Shown here in pieces: positions 53,935 to 63,944 of a stretch of DNA of 64,000 nucleotides. The notes beneath the pieces were generated by a model. The model was given only the letters and a program-made list of their open reading frames with translations. It was not told where the DNA came from and ran no database searches. The position numbers and the translations under genes are program-made. Each line of letters opens with the position of its first letter. Within the stretch, counting starts at the first letter, position 1. Source of the DNA: an uncultured Rhodospirillales bacterium (GTDB lineage: Bacteria > Pseudomonadota > Alphaproteobacteria > Kiloniellales > Kiloniellaceae); assembly GCA_913060675.1 (NCBI GenBank), contig CAJXUS010000004.1:61267-125266 (forward strand), read 5' to 3'.

Positions 53935-55236
53935 TTACCAGCCCATGCGATCGGCGAAATCGTGCCAACGGATCATCATCGGCATAAACCAAGGGTTTCC
54001 ATTGTAGAAAGGCTTACTATCGAATGACAGGCTATCCAACTCAGTGTGTCCATCGGGGTCGCCTAAAACTTTGAGCGCCGTTTTTCGACCGAAATATACC
54101 GCCCGTCCAACGCCTGATCCACAATAACCTATCGCATAGTGAACGCCCTCAACCATGCCAACATGTGGTGCATGATCAAAAGTGTACGCAACAACGCCGG
54201 ACCAGCCATATTCGACTTTGGTGGTTTCAAGTTGCGGATAAATTCGCCGCATCGCAGTCCCTAAGTGACTGACATATTGATCTGGTTTTTCTTTCAGACT
54301 TCCCGCACGCCCCCCGAAGACCATTCTTTTACCATCCGGAGAGGGACGGTAATAAAATACAAGCCGATGCGTATCTCCATGCCCCCGAAGATTTGGTGAT
54401 AACTCTAATATTTTGGATTCAGGCAATTCTTCCGTAGATATCACAGCGGATCGGATCGGGATCAAACGCCGACTGAACCACTTGAGATGCTTTGGCGTGT
54501 AACCATTGGTCGCGACAATAACATTTTTGGCCCTGACAACAGCGGTTTCTGTTCGGACTTCAAGCTGACCTTCCGGACCGGAAACATCAACAACGCTTTG
54601 CCCGCCATAGATACGGGCGCCAGCGTCGGTGGCTTTTTCGAGTAAGCCCTGTAATAAAAGAGCGGGTTGTAACGTCCCATCCTCTTCATATACCGCTCCA
54701 CCATGGTAAAAGTCCGATCCAATTTCCTTATGCTGATCAGCTTTACTAATCATATAGGTTTTCAGACCGAGTTCTTTTTGCATCGTCTCAAGCTGACGCG
54801 CCAGACTATCGTAATGCTTGGGATGTGCCACTCCCCTAAAACGCCCCCTCATATTGAGGTCACAATCGATGTTTTCTTCTTTCACAAAAGAAACTAACGA
54901 GCGCATGCAATCCAGGCTCTCGTGCATTATCGCTCTGGCTTTGTTTTTCCCATAAGCCTGCTCAAGCCCCTTGAGGCCGAGTTTATGGAAACTGGGGCCG
55001 AGCAATCCTCCGTTTCGAGAAGAGCACCCCCATCCGGGTCTTTCTGCATCTAAAACAACGACATCACGTCCTGCGCGAGCAAGCGTGAGGGCCGCTGAAA
55101 GGCCAGTATAACCTGCTCCGACGATGACAACGTCTGCTCTTTCAGGTGGCATGTTTGGTTGGGAAAAACGGTCGGGTTCAAAGCGCGAATCAGCCCACCA
55201 ATAAGGGCGGTGTGTGTATGATTGAGGTCCAGTCAT
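53935..55236 (-). CDS. FAD-dependent amine/amino-acid oxidoreductase (DAO family)
   Basis: A 433-aa flavoprotein of the D-amino-acid oxidase-like fold, close in style to gamma-glutamylputrescine oxidase (PuuB). ADVVIVGAGYTGLSAALTL is the FAD dinucleotide motif, GWGCSSRNGGLLGPSFHK the PuuB-type flavin loop, and IGYCGSGVGRAVYFGRK the C-terminal FAD contact. An Lrp-type regulator is 138 bases upstream on the same strand. The exact amine substrate is not determined. Confidence 0.83.
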   Translation of the reverse strand: MTGPQSYTHRPYWWADSRFEPDRFSQPNMPPERADVVIVGAGYTGLSAALTLARAGRDVVVLDAERPGWGCSSRNGGLLGPSFHKLGLKGLEQAYGKNKARAIMHESLDCMRSLVSFVKEENIDCDLNMRGRFRGVAHPKHYDSLARQLETMQKELGLKTYMISKADQHKEIGSDFYHGGAVYEEDGTLQPALLLQGLLEKATDAGARIYGGQSVVDVSGPEGQLEVRTETAVVRAKNVIVATNGYTPKHLKWFSRRLIPIRSAVISTEELPESKILELSPNLRGHGDTHRLVFYYRPSPDGKRMVFGGRAGSLKEKPDQYVSHLGTAMRRIYPQLETTKVEYGWSGVVAYTFDHAPHVGMVEGVHYAIGYCGSGVGRAVYFGRKTALKVLGDPDGHTELDSLSFDSKPFYNGNPWFMPMMIRWHDFADRMGW

Positions 55237-55374
55237 GGCCGTACTCTATTTTTGGGGAAGGTTTGTGCGAAGAGACTCGTATATTTTATGCAACGCTTCG
55301 CATGCTGCCATGACTTGTGATGAATAGGAAGAAACAATCCTCTGTATATGTATGTTTTTTGGAAATCGAGTGAT

Positions 55375-55839
55375 CTATCTCTTATCCAGCGGAATTTCTG
55401 TCGTTTCCTTGATTTTTTCCATTGAAAAATATGAAGTCACATCATGCAGCGGTGCGGTCCGGATAATCTTCTTATAAACCCGGTCATAATCCTCAATGCT
55501 GGCGACAAGAATTTTCAAAAGATAATCTACATTTCCGTTGAGACGATGAAACTCGACGACCTCATCAATTTTGCTCACACCTTCGGAAAATTTTTCCAAC
55601 CAGCCATCACCATGCTGCGCCGTTCTAATTTCGACAAAAACAGTAAGCCCTTTACCAACCATAGTCGGATCAACAAGAGAGACCTGTTTTTTAATGACGC
55701 CGTTTTCTTGAAGTAATTTGATACGACGCCAGCAGGCGTTTGTTGACAAGTTCACAATCTCGGCAATCTCAGAAGCTGGTCTGCTCGAATCACGTTGCAG
55801 TTCTTTTAAAATCCGTAAATCAATCTCATCCAACTTCAT
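55375..55839 (-). CDS. Lrp/AsnC-family regulator
   Basis: A 154-aa feast/famine regulator. LDEIDLRILKELQRDSSRPA and LSTNACWRRIKLLQENGVI form the HTH; the RAM domain includes VEFHRLNGNVDYLLKILVAS. The Cys-Trp in NACWRRI is characteristic of Lrp homologues. It lies upstream of the FAD oxidoreductase on the same strand and may regulate it. Confidence 0.88.
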   Translation of the reverse strand: MKLDEIDLRILKELQRDSSRPASEIAEIVNLSTNACWRRIKLLQENGVIKKQVSLVDPTMVGKGLTVFVEIRTAQHGDGWLEKFSEGVSKIDEVVEFHRLNGNVDYLLKILVASIEDYDRVYKKIIRTAPLHDVTSYFSMEKIKETTEIPLDKR

Positions 55840-55971
55840 CGTCGTGCTTTCTTGTGAAAATTTCTCAATATTTATGTAAATTAACCCAAATAATGAGAAA
55901 AATACTTCGCTTCGTCAATATACATTAAGAATAGAAACAACAAATAAACTTAAAAAAACTTGGTGAATTTA

Positions 55972-56244
55972 ATGAAAAAACTATTGGATAGCCTCTTTAC
56001 CGATCATCCACAGTCCGTAAATGAAACTTATTTCGAGCACATGGGCCAGGCCCTCTACTTTTCATTTAACATGGGTGTTGGCTTCTTTGTATGCCTTTGC
56101 CACGCGTTTATTCCAGGCGCCTTTGAAAAGACCGGCAGCCAAATGGTGACTAAACTTTATGATCGTATGGTACAAAACCGTATGCGTAACCAATCCAAGC
56201 AGGATGTTGCCATGGATACCGCAGAGATCAATAACGCGTCTTAA
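55972..56244 (+). CDS. DUF6356-family small protein
   Basis: A 90-aa protein with a central hydrophobic segment (ALYFSFNMGVGFFVCLCHAF). DHPQSVNETYFEHMGQAL followed by CLCHAFIPGAFEKTGS and MVQNRMRN is the pattern of a small alphaproteobacterial family of unknown function (DUF6356 as I recall it). One or two membrane passes are likely. The ATG at 55972 is preferred over TTG/GTG codons just before; a terminator follows. Confidence 0.68.
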   Translation: MKKLLDSLFTDHPQSVNETYFEHMGQALYFSFNMGVGFFVCLCHAFIPGAFEKTGSQMVTKLYDRMVQNRMRNQSKQDVAMDTAEINNAS

Positions 56245-56269
56245 TTTAGAGTGCATAAATAAGACTTTT

Positions 56270-56308
56270 ACAAAGGGCCTCTTCTTTAGTTTAAAGAAAG
56301 CCCTTTAT
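56270..56308 (+). terminator. Terminator of the DUF6356 gene
   Basis: Stem AAAGGGC (56272-56278) with GCCCTTT (56300-56306), extended inside by TTCTTTA/TAAAGAA, followed by an AT-rich tract. Confidence 0.7.
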
Positions 56309-56412
56309 TAAATTTTCTTATGATCAGACATTCGTGCGATTTGCTCATAGATAATTACTATGATCAATGCTAATGCAATCCCCACCCTATTGAATGTCGA
56401 ACTGAGTCCGCC

Positions 56413-57420
56413 ATGCCCATACTTATTTACGGTACCGAGAAATATTCCCAATTCAGAACACTGATGCCTGGAATAATTCTCTCAGTCGTCCTCGCATTTG
56501 CCGCGACCTTTATTTCTGATCATCACGGTGGGCCTACTCTCCTCTATGCCCTGTTATTCGGTATGAGCCTCAATTCACTTATCGAAGGATCTTCCGCCAA
56601 ACCTGGGATCGAGTTCACAGGCAGATCTGTTCTCAGAATCGGCGTCGCCCTATTGGGTGCTAGAATTGGTCTAGATCAGATCTCCCAATTAGGGCTCAAC
56701 TCTACTCTTGTTCTTATCTTCGCCGTCATCACAACTATCGTTGCAGGTGTCTTTTTAGCCCGGTTATTCGGGTTTGATAAACGATTTGGCCTATTAACAG
56801 GAGGGGCGACAGCGATTTGCGGCGCCTCTGCCGCTCTTGCCATATCCGCCGCGATGCCGCCCTCAGAAAACAGAGAACGGACAACACTTTTTGCTGTGGT
56901 GGCGGTTACGACGTTGAGCACGATGGCTATGATCCTGTATCCGCCATTTGCCTTATGGCTGAATATGAGCCCAGAAGAGTCTGGTTTCTTTATTGGCGGT
57001 ACCATTCATGACGTCGCACAAGTGGTGGGCGCAGGCTATTCTATTTCCACAGAAGCAGGAGATTCAGCAACAGTCGCCAAGCTTTTCCGGGTAGCTTTAC
57101 TGGTTCCAATAACGCTATTTGTAACCACAATCTTCAAACAAACCAGCCAAAACAAAGTGAAGGCTTACCTTCCTCCTCTTTTTCTCATTGGTTTTATCGC
57201 GTTTACTGGTCTGCGTTCTGCTGGGTTCTTGTCAGAGCAAATTATTTCTCAACTCTCTGAGCTTTCAAGATGGTGCCTGGTAACAGCAATTGCAGCCGTC
57301 GGCCTCAAAACTTCCCTTCGCGATGTCCTGCAGGTCGGACATCAAGCTCTTATTTTGGTAGTGGTGGAAACACTGATTATCGCTGGTATCATCATCGCAA
57401 GTATCTTTTTGATGCGGTGA
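56413..57420 (+). CDS. YeiH/UPF0324-family membrane protein
   Basis: A 335-aa integral membrane protein with about ten helices, of the YeiH (UPF0324) family, described as putative sulfate exporters without firm proof. GRSVLRIGVALLGARIGLDQ, LTGGATAICGASAALAISA, GGTIHDVAQVVGAGYS and AIAAVGLKTSLRDV are the conserved blocks. No sulfur gene is nearby. The ATG at 56413 directly precedes the membrane region. Confidence 0.85.
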   Translation: MPILIYGTEKYSQFRTLMPGIILSVVLAFAATFISDHHGGPTLLYALLFGMSLNSLIEGSSAKPGIEFTGRSVLRIGVALLGARIGLDQISQLGLNSTLVLIFAVITTIVAGVFLARLFGFDKRFGLLTGGATAICGASAALAISAAMPPSENRERTTLFAVVAVTTLSTMAMILYPPFALWLNMSPEESGFFIGGTIHDVAQVVGAGYSISTEAGDSATVAKLFRVALLVPITLFVTTIFKQTSQNKVKAYLPPLFLIGFIAFTGLRSAGFLSEQIISQLSELSRWCLVTAIAAVGLKTSLRDVLQVGHQALILVVVETLIIAGIIIASIFLMR

Positions 57421-57481
57421 TATCCGCAAAGATTTACTTATTAGAAATGTGCATAAGAAGACGTGCTGAGTGTAAGCTCGA

Positions 57482-58261
57482 CTACTGAGTAGAGCTTGTA
57501 GCTCGATTTGAAAAATACCAATCATCATCGATTTTATGAACTCTCTCATAGCCCAGAGCCGACAACATCTCTATCTGCTCGTGTGAATCATTGACAATTT
57601 CTATCTGCAACAAGCAGATATTTTCTCTCAAAGTTTTCTCCATACCCCTTAAGACGATCTTTTCGTACCCTTCGACATCAATCTTTATGAGCAGCTCTCT
57701 ACCATTAAAGCTCAATACTTCATCAATCGACTTTTGTTCTACCGTAATCGATTGATACTCCTCAGAATTTTTTTCGGAATGGATTAACGCATAACTCTCG
57801 CTGCTTTCAGCAACATAAGAGTGGCCCGTACTATTTCCGGATGCCATCCTGAAAGTAATTTCACCTGCCACATCCCCGACGGCAAGAGGGTGAACAGTCA
57901 CATCATCAAGAAGAGAGTTCATACGAATATGCCCCCGAAGATGATTTACATTCCGTGGGTCACATTCAAAACTATGCACAATAGGAGCAGCTTTATTTTT
58001 ACCGAGGACACAAGAATACAATCCAAAGTTTGCTCCTATATCAAGGAACGCATCGAAATCATACATCTGGGCTTGCTTTAACATATAAGCTAAATGCAAA
58101 TTTTCATATCCGCCTTCAACCCACATGCGCCTATCAATATAATTTGAGGGTTGCATTACAAACTCGGCCCCAAAAAAACGAACAACTTTCCATTTGGTAC
58201 GGCTGAAATGTTTATAATAAAATCGATGTGCGCTTGTATTTATTCTGCGGAGTATTGTCAT
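57482..58261 (-). CDS. FkbM-family methyltransferase
   Basis: A 259-aa SAM-dependent methyltransferase. FLDIGANFGLYSCVLGK is motif I, VHSFECDPRNVNHLRGHI motif II and LIKIDVEGYEKIVLRGME the FkbM hallmark. Such enzymes methylate sugars in surface polysaccharides or natural products, but no glycan or secondary-metabolite genes adjoin it. The flanking DNA upstream (58262-58482) is markedly AT-rich, which would fit recent acquisition. No signal peptide. Confidence 0.83.
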   Translation of the reverse strand: MTILRRINTSAHRFYYKHFSRTKWKVVRFFGAEFVMQPSNYIDRRMWVEGGYENLHLAYMLKQAQMYDFDAFLDIGANFGLYSCVLGKNKAAPIVHSFECDPRNVNHLRGHIRMNSLLDDVTVHPLAVGDVAGEITFRMASGNSTGHSYVAESSESYALIHSEKNSEEYQSITVEQKSIDEVLSFNGRELLIKIDVEGYEKIVLRGMEKTLRENICLLQIEIVNDSHEQIEMLSALGYERVHKIDDDWYFSNRATSSTQ

Positions 58262-58482
58262 TCATTCATCAACAATCATTTTGCATTATTTTATTCATTA
58301 CTTACTGAAAATAAAAAATAAATCAACGCTCAATGCTCTTACCTCCACAAACATAGTGGTTACACCCCACTATTAATATGCACTCCACAATCAACGATAA
58401 ACCATACAAGCAATAACCCTGATATAAACTCAGAAAAGATAAGGGAAAAGAAATACTTCTTCTAAAACATTTCAACGAGAAT

Positions 58483-59871
58483 TTACCTTGCCAAGGCCGC
58501 TATAATCCTCACCCACGAACGAATTCCTTTATGGAAACTCTTGAGGTCATACTTTTCATTTGGGCTATGAATGCGATCGTCTTCGAGGGCAAAGCCGACC
58601 AGAAGCGTTTCCATATCAAGCACCCGGCGAAACTCGGTTGTGATCGGAATAGAACCACCGGATCCCATCAAAACGGTTTCTTTGTTCCACTCATCAGACA
58701 AGGCTTGAATTACTTTTTGAGTTTCAGGCATGTCAGTGTCTACGATCAGAGGACCAAATTCACCACCAACACTTTCGTATTCCACGGTACAATCGGCAGG
58801 CAGCCTGGCTTCGACAAAGGCACGGAAGGCGTCTCTGATTTTGTCAGGTTCTTGTGTTCCCACAAGGCGAAAGGTGAGCTTGGCATTCGCTTCGGCAGGA
58901 ATGACTGTTTTTGATCCCAACCCTTTATAACCTCCCCAGATGCCATTTACTTCACAAGTGGGGCGTGAGGTAATCTGTTCGAGGACTGAATATCCCTCTT
59001 CCCCAGCCGGAATGGAAAGACCGATTTCGTTCAGGTAATCCTGCCCGTCAAACCCCAAGCTATCCCATTGCTTTTTAATATCCGCGGGGAGTTCATCTAC
59101 CCCATCATAAAAGCCAGGAATTTGAACACGCCCCTGGGCATCACGAAGATCGGCTATTATCGCTGACATTACGTGCAAAGGATTGCGCGCAGCAGATCCA
59201 TAGGCCCCAGAATGCAGGTCCCTGTCTGCAGCCCTGATCACGAGGTTTTCTTTCATCATGCCCCGAAGACGAACCGTTATCGCCGGGGTTTCCCGATCCC
59301 ACATGGTGGTATCACAAACCAGCGCCAAATCGGCTTTAAGTTCTTCTTTGTTTTCGGCAAGAAAAGCATCAAGGCTCGGGCTCCCAGTTTCTTCTTCACC
59401 TTCAAATATGATCGAGGTATTCAAAGGCAGTTTTCCTGTAACCGCCCGCCAAGCTCGGCAAGCTTCCAGAAAGGTAAGAAGTTGACCTTTGTCATCCGAA
59501 GTCCCACGCCCGGTCAGCTGCTTTGATCCATCCGGCATCTCGGCAATAAAAGGTTCAAATGGTGGCTTTTCCCATAGCTCAAGCGGATCGACAGGCTGGA
59601 CATCGTAATGGCCATAGAACAGAACGTGCGGACCTTCTGGCTGATCAGGGGTATGGGCTATGACCATAGGATGACCAGGAGTTGGGCGAATCGTTGCATG
59701 GAAACTCAAGTCATTTAGCTCGCGCTCCAGCCATTCAGCCGCTTTTTGACACTCCGCTTTATAAGCGGGGTCTGTCGAAATACTTTCAATCCGAACAAGG
59801 TCGAATAACCGTTCGATACTTTCTTCTAGATGGCCGTCAACGTGGGACAGTACCTGCTCCAGAGCGCTCAT
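58483..59871 (-). CDS. M20-family metallopeptidase (dipeptidase)
   Basis: A 462-aa cytoplasmic di-zinc peptidase, dipeptidase-like M20 group. FYGHYDVQPVDPLELW and GRGTSDDKGQLLTFLEA hold the first His and bridging Asp, and FEGEEETGSPSLDAFL the catalytic Glu pair; the late block is HSPNEKYDL with the final His. The ATG at 59871 with GGGGAGC upstream is preferred over the longer start at 59922. Substrate may be a dipeptide or an acylated amino acid. Confidence 0.9.
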   Translation of the reverse strand: MSALEQVLSHVDGHLEESIERLFDLVRIESISTDPAYKAECQKAAEWLERELNDLSFHATIRPTPGHPMVIAHTPDQPEGPHVLFYGHYDVQPVDPLELWEKPPFEPFIAEMPDGSKQLTGRGTSDDKGQLLTFLEACRAWRAVTGKLPLNTSIIFEGEEETGSPSLDAFLAENKEELKADLALVCDTTMWDRETPAITVRLRGMMKENLVIRAADRDLHSGAYGSAARNPLHVMSAIIADLRDAQGRVQIPGFYDGVDELPADIKKQWDSLGFDGQDYLNEIGLSIPAGEEGYSVLEQITSRPTCEVNGIWGGYKGLGSKTVIPAEANAKLTFRLVGTQEPDKIRDAFRAFVEARLPADCTVEYESVGGEFGPLIVDTDMPETQKVIQALSDEWNKETVLMGSGGSIPITTEFRRVLDMETLLVGFALEDDRIHSPNEKYDLKSFHKGIRSWVRIIAALAR

Positions 59872-60185
59872 TTTATTGCTCCCCGTGTGTTTGTTATTTT
59901 TAATTATGCCTTTGCAATGCAAAGCGCTGATCTATCTCTCAAACAGGTTACTGACTGAAATTCCCATGAGAATAATGCCGACCAACGGGATGAAATTACG
60001 CAATCACGCTATCAGAACCTAACTCGACTAGGCAAGTTTTGTTTACCTAATTTCCGTTAAACTCGAAAAGATAAATAAAAGACCCTTTTTAATCAGCTTT
60101 TTATCCGATTTTTATCTGAGACTTTTTATTCAGTTAATGCTTCACTAGAACATGATTTTATTTGCCCTCATACATCGAGATTTCC
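59872..60185. other. Intergenic region, no gene seen
   Basis: About 310 bases between the divergent M20 peptidase and ProC-like genes. It becomes AT-rich towards the right and must hold both promoters, but I see no convincing boxes, hairpin or ORF. Confidence 0.5.
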
Positions 60186-60992
60186 ATGACTGATAAACCA
60201 CTTTCTTCCACGACCCTGGGCATTCTTGGCGTTGGATATTTTGCCTCTTACTTTATAGCTGGCCTGCGTAAAGGCGGTTTTGAAGGACAGATCCTGCTCT
60301 CCCCCAGAAATGCTGAGACAGCGAGCAAGCTTGCCAAAACTCATAACGGCTCCATAGCCGCAACCAATCAGGAAGTCATAGATCGTTCTGACATAGTCTT
60401 GCTCTCGGTTAAACCCGAACATTTGCGGGCACTTCTCACGGAACTTGTTTTTCGAGATGATCAGACGATAATCTCTGCGATCGCAGGCATCTCTGTTGAA
60501 AATCATCACAAAGCAGGTCGGTTACCAAAAACTCTTATTCGTATGATACCAGTATGTTGTATTGCAGCGGGCGAAGGTGTCGTTCCGATATACCCTGCCA
60601 ATAAAACAGTCGAAACCATAGCCCGTTTTGCAGGGGCTCCTGTCGTTTTCAACAGTGAAGAAGAGTTTGACCTTTCACTTGCAGCCTCTTGCATGAACGG
60701 GTGGCTTTATGAATTATTTGGCAGTATGGCTCAATGGCTCGAGAACAAAGGCCTGCCTCCAGAAACCGCACGGGCCTTAGTTCTTCATAATGTTCGTGGA
60801 GCAACGGGTTATGCCCTTTTAAAAGGAAGCGAAGACCTTACCAGTATCACAAACGGCATTGCCACAGAGGGAACTTACACTCTGAAAGGCCTGGACGTAT
60901 TAAAAGAACAACAAGGAATAACCGCATGGGATAAGGCGCTCGATGAGGTCCATGCGAACTTAACAAAGGATAACGAGAAAACCTGCATTTGA
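60186..60992 (+). CDS. Pyrroline-5-carboxylate reductase-like protein
   Basis: A 268-aa protein of the ProC fold. TLGILGVGYFASYFIAGL is the NAD(P)-binding start, VLLSVKPEHLRALL the conserved VKP block, and RMIPVCCIAAGEGV replaces the usual RxMPNTP block, with divergent residues in place of the substrate-binding Asn-Thr. The C-terminal dimer region has GATGYALLKGS, again altered from the usual AxxTxxGxA. The variation suggests a paralogue with another imine substrate rather than housekeeping proline synthesis. The ATG at 60186 is preferred over the first in-frame start at 60162. Confidence 0.75.
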   Translation: MTDKPLSSTTLGILGVGYFASYFIAGLRKGGFEGQILLSPRNAETASKLAKTHNGSIAATNQEVIDRSDIVLLSVKPEHLRALLTELVFRDDQTIISAIAGISVENHHKAGRLPKTLIRMIPVCCIAAGEGVVPIYPANKTVETIARFAGAPVVFNSEEEFDLSLAASCMNGWLYELFGSMAQWLENKGLPPETARALVLHNVRGATGYALLKGSEDLTSITNGIATEGTYTLKGLDVLKEQQGITAWDKALDEVHANLTKDNEKTCI

Positions 60993-61079
60993 AGATCACA
61001 AACCTCTGAGTTAGACGTGATCTCTCTTACCTCTAAAGTAATAACATCAAAGCATTACCTAGCAGGATCCGTCACGTAC

Positions 61080-61883
61080 ATGAAATACCTCGCCCAAGCC
61101 TTGTTTCTTCTAAGTTTGCTCACACTCTCTCTGCTCATACAAAGGGCAGCGCATGCTGCTTCTCCATGCCGAGAGAATGGTCGTTGTGAATTAGACGGCC
61201 GGACATACCAAGTCAAAGCTCCAGAAAACTGGGATGGCGTATCCCCTCTCCCGGTACTCATACATTTTCATGGCTGGGGCCGAACGGGCAGCAACGTGCT
61301 GAACAATCCCCGTATAACCAATGCCACAGAGAATAACGGCTTTTTACTGGTTGCCCCGGATGGACTTGGCAAAAGTTGGGACTTCTGGGGGAATTCCTCA
61401 CGCGACACCCCTTTCATACGATCGCTCACGAAAGACCTTCCCCAGAAATGGCCAATCGATAGCAGCCAGATTTACGTTTCAGGGTTTTCATACGGTGGCG
61501 CAATGGCTTGGCGCCTGGCTTGTGAAAGTGGGGACCAATTCGCTGGCATCCTGCCCATTGCAGATACTCTTTGGCAACAGGACACTATAAACTGCAAAGG
61601 CGGCCCGATTAACGTCGCCCAGGTTCATGGGTTAAAAGACAACGTGATGAGGTTACCGCGCGGAGAAACTGGCGATGATCCACTCAACGGAATAGAGCTT
61701 TGCCGCCGGACCAATAACTGTAAAGCAGAACCAGACCTCGTCGAAAAATTAGATATCTTCACCTGCCATCACTGGACAAGTTGTGACAGCGGTAAAGATA
61801 CATCAATCTGCCTACACAACTACGGCCACATGATACCTAAAGGTTGGCTGAACTTGGCCTTGGCAGAAGCAGTAAAAAAGTAA
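61080..61883 (+). CDS. PHB depolymerase/LpqC-like esterase, secreted
   Basis: A 267-aa exported alpha/beta-hydrolase. The signal peptide (LFLLSLLTLSLLIQRAAHAA) ends at AHA. LIHFHGWGRTGSN is the oxyanion region, IYVSGFSYGGAMAWRLACE the nucleophile elbow GFSYGG, and LHNYGHMIPKGW carries the late His. Six or more Cys suggest disulfides. The family cleaves polyhydroxybutyrate oligomers, feruloyl or acetyl esters; the substrate is open. The ATG at 61080 is preferred because the signal peptide begins there; an in-frame GTG-type start lies at 61017. Confidence 0.8.
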   Translation: MKYLAQALFLLSLLTLSLLIQRAAHAASPCRENGRCELDGRTYQVKAPENWDGVSPLPVLIHFHGWGRTGSNVLNNPRITNATENNGFLLVAPDGLGKSWDFWGNSSRDTPFIRSLTKDLPQKWPIDSSQIYVSGFSYGGAMAWRLACESGDQFAGILPIADTLWQQDTINCKGGPINVAQVHGLKDNVMRLPRGETGDDPLNGIELCRRTNNCKAEPDLVEKLDIFTCHHWTSCDSGKDTSICLHNYGHMIPKGWLNLALAEAVKK

Positions 61884-62009
61884 TGTGAAACCATCATATA
61901 TCAATTTTACGCATCCAATACTCCCCCGGCATTATAAACAGCCGTGCATTCTTCTTCTCTACTGTTTATAGATGAAGCTCAGCGAGATATTTCACGGACA
62001 GGACCCTTT

Positions 62010-63944
62010 ATGTGTGGCATCGCAGGTTTTATTGACTGCAAGGCAAGCGACATTCAAAAGCGGGAAAACATAGCCCACTCTATGGGGGAGGCAATGTACA
62101 GACGCGGCCCAGATGGGGGTGATATCTGGGTGTCTTCTGATCACGGCATCGCTTTTTCACATCGAAGACTATCTATAATTGATCTGTCGAGCGCAGGACA
62201 ACAGCCAATGACCTCATCCTGTGGTCGTTTTGTGTTGGTTTATAATGGTGAAATTTATAATGCAGCGGACATTCGGCCTAAGATTATCGCTCAAAAAGGC
62301 ACAAACTTTAAAGGTCATTCCGACACAGAAGTCCTCCTCGAGGCTATCGCCACATGGGGCCTGGAAGATACCCTGGATCAGCTCATCGGTATGTTCGTTT
62401 TTGCATTATGGGACAAACGGGAAAAAAGGCTTACCCTCTGCCGTGATCGCCTAGGCATAAAACCCCTTTATTGGAGTTACAACAACGGATCCTTAATTTT
62501 CGGATCGATCCTTAAAGCTCTGAAAATTCACCCCAATTGCCCAAAACAAATTGACCACGATGCTGTCGCTTCTTATCTACGTTTCAACTATATACCAGCG
62601 CCACAATCAATATACAAAGACGTCAACAAGCTTCTTCCGGGCCAATTACTAACCTTTGATCTAGAAGGCAATAAAACACCCCACCTTTCGACATACTGGA
62701 ACCTTGAAGACGCCGTATCAAGAGGCCAACAAAAGCCTTTTTCAGGCACAGACGAAGATGCAATAAATACGCTTGAGAATTTACTTGAGGATGCTGTTGG
62801 CAAACGGATGATATCCGATGTCCCCTTTGGCGCTTTTCTTTCTGGTGGCATTGATTCCAGCACCGTAGCTGCTTTGATGCAAAAACAATCATCCTCGCCA
62901 GTAAACACCTTTTCTATTGGCTTTGAGGATCAAGGTTATAACGAAGCACAACATGCCGCTGAAGTCGCTAAACACCTCGGAACCAATCACACAGAGCTCT
63001 ATGTAACACCAACAGAAGCCAGAGACGTCATCCCTCACCTCCCGGATATTTATGACGAGCCTTTTGCTGACTCCTCTCAAATCCCAACATATCTCGTTTC
63101 AAAGTTAACCCGAGAACACGTCACCGTTGCCCTCTCTGGCGACGGTGGAGATGAGCTTTTTGGTGGCTACAGGCGCCATATTACAGCGCATCAATATGGG
63201 GATCGAATTAACAACATTCCCAAAGCACTTCGTAGCTTAAGCTCCTGTGCCATTAGAAGCCTATCTCCTCAAACTTGGAACAAGCTTTTTCAAATCGTCC
63301 CTGCCTCGCGCAGGCCGAGCCACCCTGGTGATACTCTATATAAATTGGCCAGCGTGTTGGGAGAAGATTCAGATGGGTATTACCGGACTCTTGTTAGTAA
63401 CTGGCAAAACCCTGATAGCCTGCTACTCAAAGGTCGCGAGCACAAAGGGTTAATTTGGAACTCCGAGCTCAACAAATCTATCCCAAACGCCGTTGATCGT
63501 ATGCAATATCTCGACACCCAAACTTATCTGCCGGATGACATCCTCACTAAAGTGGACCGCGCGTCAATGGCCGCCTCTCTAGAAGCTAGAGTACCCATTC
63601 TTGATCATCGTATTGTCGAATTTTCATGGTCTTTGCCGCAGCATATGAAAATACGTAATGGTCAAGGAAAATGGCTCTTGAGGAAAGTTTTGGACAAACA
63701 TGTCCCCAAACAGCTAATAGATAGACCAAAAATGGGTTTTGGTGTACCAATCGACAGCTGGTTACGTGGTCCTTTAAAAGAGTGGGCGAACGACCTTCTC
63801 TCTGTGCATGCATTGAAAGAACAAGGCCTACTGGAGCCAGAGAGTGTACAGCAAAAACTTAAAGAGCACATGGCAGGCAGCCATAATTGGCAGCACCAAC
63901 TATGGAACGTATTGATGCTGCAATCATGGTTGAAAAGTAACTAG
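62010..63944 (+). CDS. asnB: Asparagine synthetase (glutamine-hydrolysing)
   Basis: A 644-aa two-domain enzyme. After removal of Met1, Cys2 of MCGIAGFIDC is the glutaminase nucleophile; YNGEIYNAADIR and GHSDTEVLLEAI complete the N-terminal domain. The synthetase domain has the ATP pyrophosphatase loop FLSGGIDSSTVAALM and the block LSGDGGDELFGGYRRH. It is of the XrtA/exopolysaccharide-type length (about 640 aa) as well as AsnB, so a role in surface-polymer modification is possible, but no such genes are seen up to the window edge. The ATG at 62010 is fixed by the required Cys2; the longer frame from 61944 would bury it. Confidence 0.9.
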   Translation: MCGIAGFIDCKASDIQKRENIAHSMGEAMYRRGPDGGDIWVSSDHGIAFSHRRLSIIDLSSAGQQPMTSSCGRFVLVYNGEIYNAADIRPKIIAQKGTNFKGHSDTEVLLEAIATWGLEDTLDQLIGMFVFALWDKREKRLTLCRDRLGIKPLYWSYNNGSLIFGSILKALKIHPNCPKQIDHDAVASYLRFNYIPAPQSIYKDVNKLLPGQLLTFDLEGNKTPHLSTYWNLEDAVSRGQQKPFSGTDEDAINTLENLLEDAVGKRMISDVPFGAFLSGGIDSSTVAALMQKQSSSPVNTFSIGFEDQGYNEAQHAAEVAKHLGTNHTELYVTPTEARDVIPHLPDIYDEPFADSSQIPTYLVSKLTREHVTVALSGDGGDELFGGYRRHITAHQYGDRINNIPKALRSLSSCAIRSLSPQTWNKLFQIVPASRRPSHPGDTLYKLASVLGEDSDGYYRTLVSNWQNPDSLLLKGREHKGLIWNSELNKSIPNAVDRMQYLDTQTYLPDDILTKVDRASMAASLEARVPILDHRIVEFSWSLPQHMKIRNGQGKWLLRKVLDKHVPKQLIDRPKMGFGVPIDSWLRGPLKEWANDLLSVHALKEQGLLEPESVQQKLKEHMAGSHNWQHQLWNVLMLQSWLKSN

